From contig NZ_CP139972.1 in the NCBI RefSeq assembly GCF_034424315.1, positions 6,200,001 to 6,264,000 of the forward strand: a DNA stretch of 64,000 nt, read 5' to 3'. The stretch is from Chitinophaga sancti. Its GTDB lineage: Bacteria > Bacteroidota > Bacteroidia > Chitinophagales > Chitinophagaceae. Shown here piece after piece: positions 63,037-64,000 of the stretch (position 1 is its first letter; each line of letters begins with the position of its first letter). The notes beneath the pieces are model-generated. The model did no database searches. It saw nothing but the letters and a program-made list of their open reading frames with translations, and had not been told where the DNA came from. The position numbers and the translations under genes were made by a program.

Positions 63037-63879
63037 TTATTTTAATTCAGCACCCAAAAATGCCTTCATATCATTCCAGCTGGCAGTATCAGCCGCCGCA
63101 TTATATTCAATAGGCATATTGAATTTCTTGCCGGTTGCTGTCGCAGCAGGATTCGTAAATGCATGGGTGGCATTTGGATATTCCTTGAACACATATTTCA
63201 CTCCCGCAGCATCCATTTGCTTTTTGAATGTAGCTACTTCTTCAGGAGATACAAACTTATCAGCCGCACCATGACAGATCAGGGCCGCTGCTGTGAACAG
63301 ATCTTTTGAAACAGGCAGTGAGGTAGCCAGCCCTCCATGGAAACTAGCCACCCCTTTCAGTGGCATCCCCAGGCGCGCCGCATTCAGTACGCAGGTACCA
63401 CCAAAGCAGAAGCCGATAGCAGCTACCTTTGAAGTATCCGCCTGAGCATAAGTCTTTGCTTTCGCTACAGCAGCAGCGATACGCTCATAAGCCATTTTAG
63501 GATTCTTATAGAAAGGAGTCGCCCATGCCTGGGCAGAATCCGGATTGTCAGCCAGTTTACCATTGCCATACATGTCCAGACCTACCGCAAAATAACCCAG
63601 TTCTGCCAGGCGCTGTGCCACCGTCTTTACATGGGTATCCAGGCCCCACCATTCCGGTACGATCACGATCACGGGTTTCTTTGTAGCTGTATCATCATTG
63701 AAAGCGACAACGCTGTTCAGCGGAACACCATTTGATTCGATAGTAACATCCGTAACCTGCACAGTAGGTGTCTTTGTGCTGTCTTTGTTTTCAGTATTCG
63801 TCGACGCGCCATTATTACATGCGGTCATCAAGAGCGCGGCTGCTGGTATCGCAAGCAGAGTTCCGAGTGTGAATTTCAT
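63037..63879 (-). CDS. Dienelactone hydrolase-family lipoprotein
   Basis: This 280-residue alpha/beta hydrolase has a lipobox (LMTAC, Cys21), so it is membrane-anchored outside the cytoplasm, unlike classic cytoplasmic dienelactone hydrolase. The catalytic triad is Cys158 (GFCFGG), Asp207 (GAADKFV) and His239 (ATHAFTN). The substrate is unknown; small esters or lactones are likely. It is a single gene, with TACCTTGC (minus strand, 63917-63910) as a possible -7 box. Confidence 0.88.
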   Translation of the reverse strand: MKFTLGTLLAIPAAALLMTACNNGASTNTENKDSTKTPTVQVTDVTIESNGVPLNSVVAFNDDTATKKPVIVIVPEWWGLDTHVKTVAQRLAELGYFAVGLDMYGNGKLADNPDSAQAWATPFYKNPKMAYERIAAAVAKAKTYAQADTSKVAAIGFCFGGTCVLNAARLGMPLKGVASFHGGLATSLPVSKDLFTAAALICHGAADKFVSPEEVATFKKQMDAAGVKYVFKEYPNATHAFTNPAATATGKKFNMPIEYNAAADTASWNDMKAFLGAELK

Positions 63880-63951
63880 CTGATAGTATTTGAAGTGAGT
63901 AATTGGATTTGCAAGGTAGGGAATTCTCCTTGTTTATTTGGAAGTACCAAA

Positions 63952-63959
63952 GTAACTTT
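63952..63959 (+). promoter_or_regulatory. -7 box at right edge, reading out of the window
   Basis: TAACTTTG matches TAnnTTTG on the plus strand. It may serve a gene beyond 64000; nothing more can be said. Confidence 0.35.
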
Positions 63960-64000
63960 GCAAAGTTAATTTAATAGGCATATGTTTAATAATCAGGACG

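Noticed and set aside
1..64000. CRISPR arrays, rRNA genes, prophage or conjugation genes
   Set aside because: I looked for regular repeats with spacers, rRNA sequence and phage or transfer gene families and saw none.

Overview
The window looks like chromosomal DNA from a Bacteroidota species, most likely Chitinophagaceae and close to Chitinophaga. The evidence is a short RpoD without region 1.1 starting MRQLKITKS, many upstream boxes matching the Bacteroidota -7 promoter element TAnnTTTG (several with TTTG or TTG about 19-20 bases upstream), an S16 protein with a long C-terminal extension, DUF4349 and DUF5009 proteins, and a rich set of secreted glycan hydrolases (GH92, GH89, GH16). The species call is inference.

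Layout. 1-11.8 kb is core: an LptF/LptG permease, a START-like protein, rpoD, ffh, then rpsP-rimM-trmD-rplS, tatA, gatA and a lytic transglycosylase with an unusual Lys/Ala-rich tail. 11.8-13.7 kb holds a two-gene module, an ABC-type ATPase overlapping a small PD-(D/E)XK-like protein, which resembles a defence cassette but is not one I can name. 13.8-26.2 kb carries an SdpR/SdpI pair with a self-operator, a Tat-dependent phospholipase C, a GH92 mannosidase, an SDR reductase, a MarR-phosphotransferase operon under a perfect 30-bp palindrome, and a GH89 gene overlapping an HGSNAT-like membrane acyltransferase gene. The last pair are homologues of two consecutive enzymes of lysosomal heparan sulfate breakdown.

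26.2-36.1 kb contains topB-DUF4349, then a signalling operon (cyclic-nucleotide-binding histidine kinase, a receiver/glutaredoxin-like/thioredoxin-reductase-like fusion, UBP zinc finger), then a response regulator with a zinc-binding (CZB) PAS kinase. 36.1-42.5 kb is one leftward operon: a 64-residue Sm-like protein followed by three large soluble HEAT-like repeat proteins (472, 708 and 863 residues). I cannot assign it a function. It diverges from an hsp20 gene.

43-50.5 kb carries envelope and hypothetical genes (a secreted paralogue family, a sterol-desaturase-like protein, a lipoprotein, a large AsmA-like protein, MaoC). 50.6-57.2 kb is a decay zone: a collapsed LTA-synthase-type gene, a broken DUF4143 ATPase, and an IS3 element inserted into a second copy of the 43-kb secreted gene, with an intact large 2-oxoglutarate/Fe(II) oxygenase among them. 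tRNA-Glu(UUC), a long-chain acyl-CoA synthetase, a GH16 lipoprotein, a membrane glycosyltransferase-like protein, a CLC channel and a dienelactone-hydrolase lipoprotein complete the window.

The best candidates for an undescribed system are the ATPase/nuclease pair (11862-13600) and the Sm-like plus HEAT operon (36101-42471).
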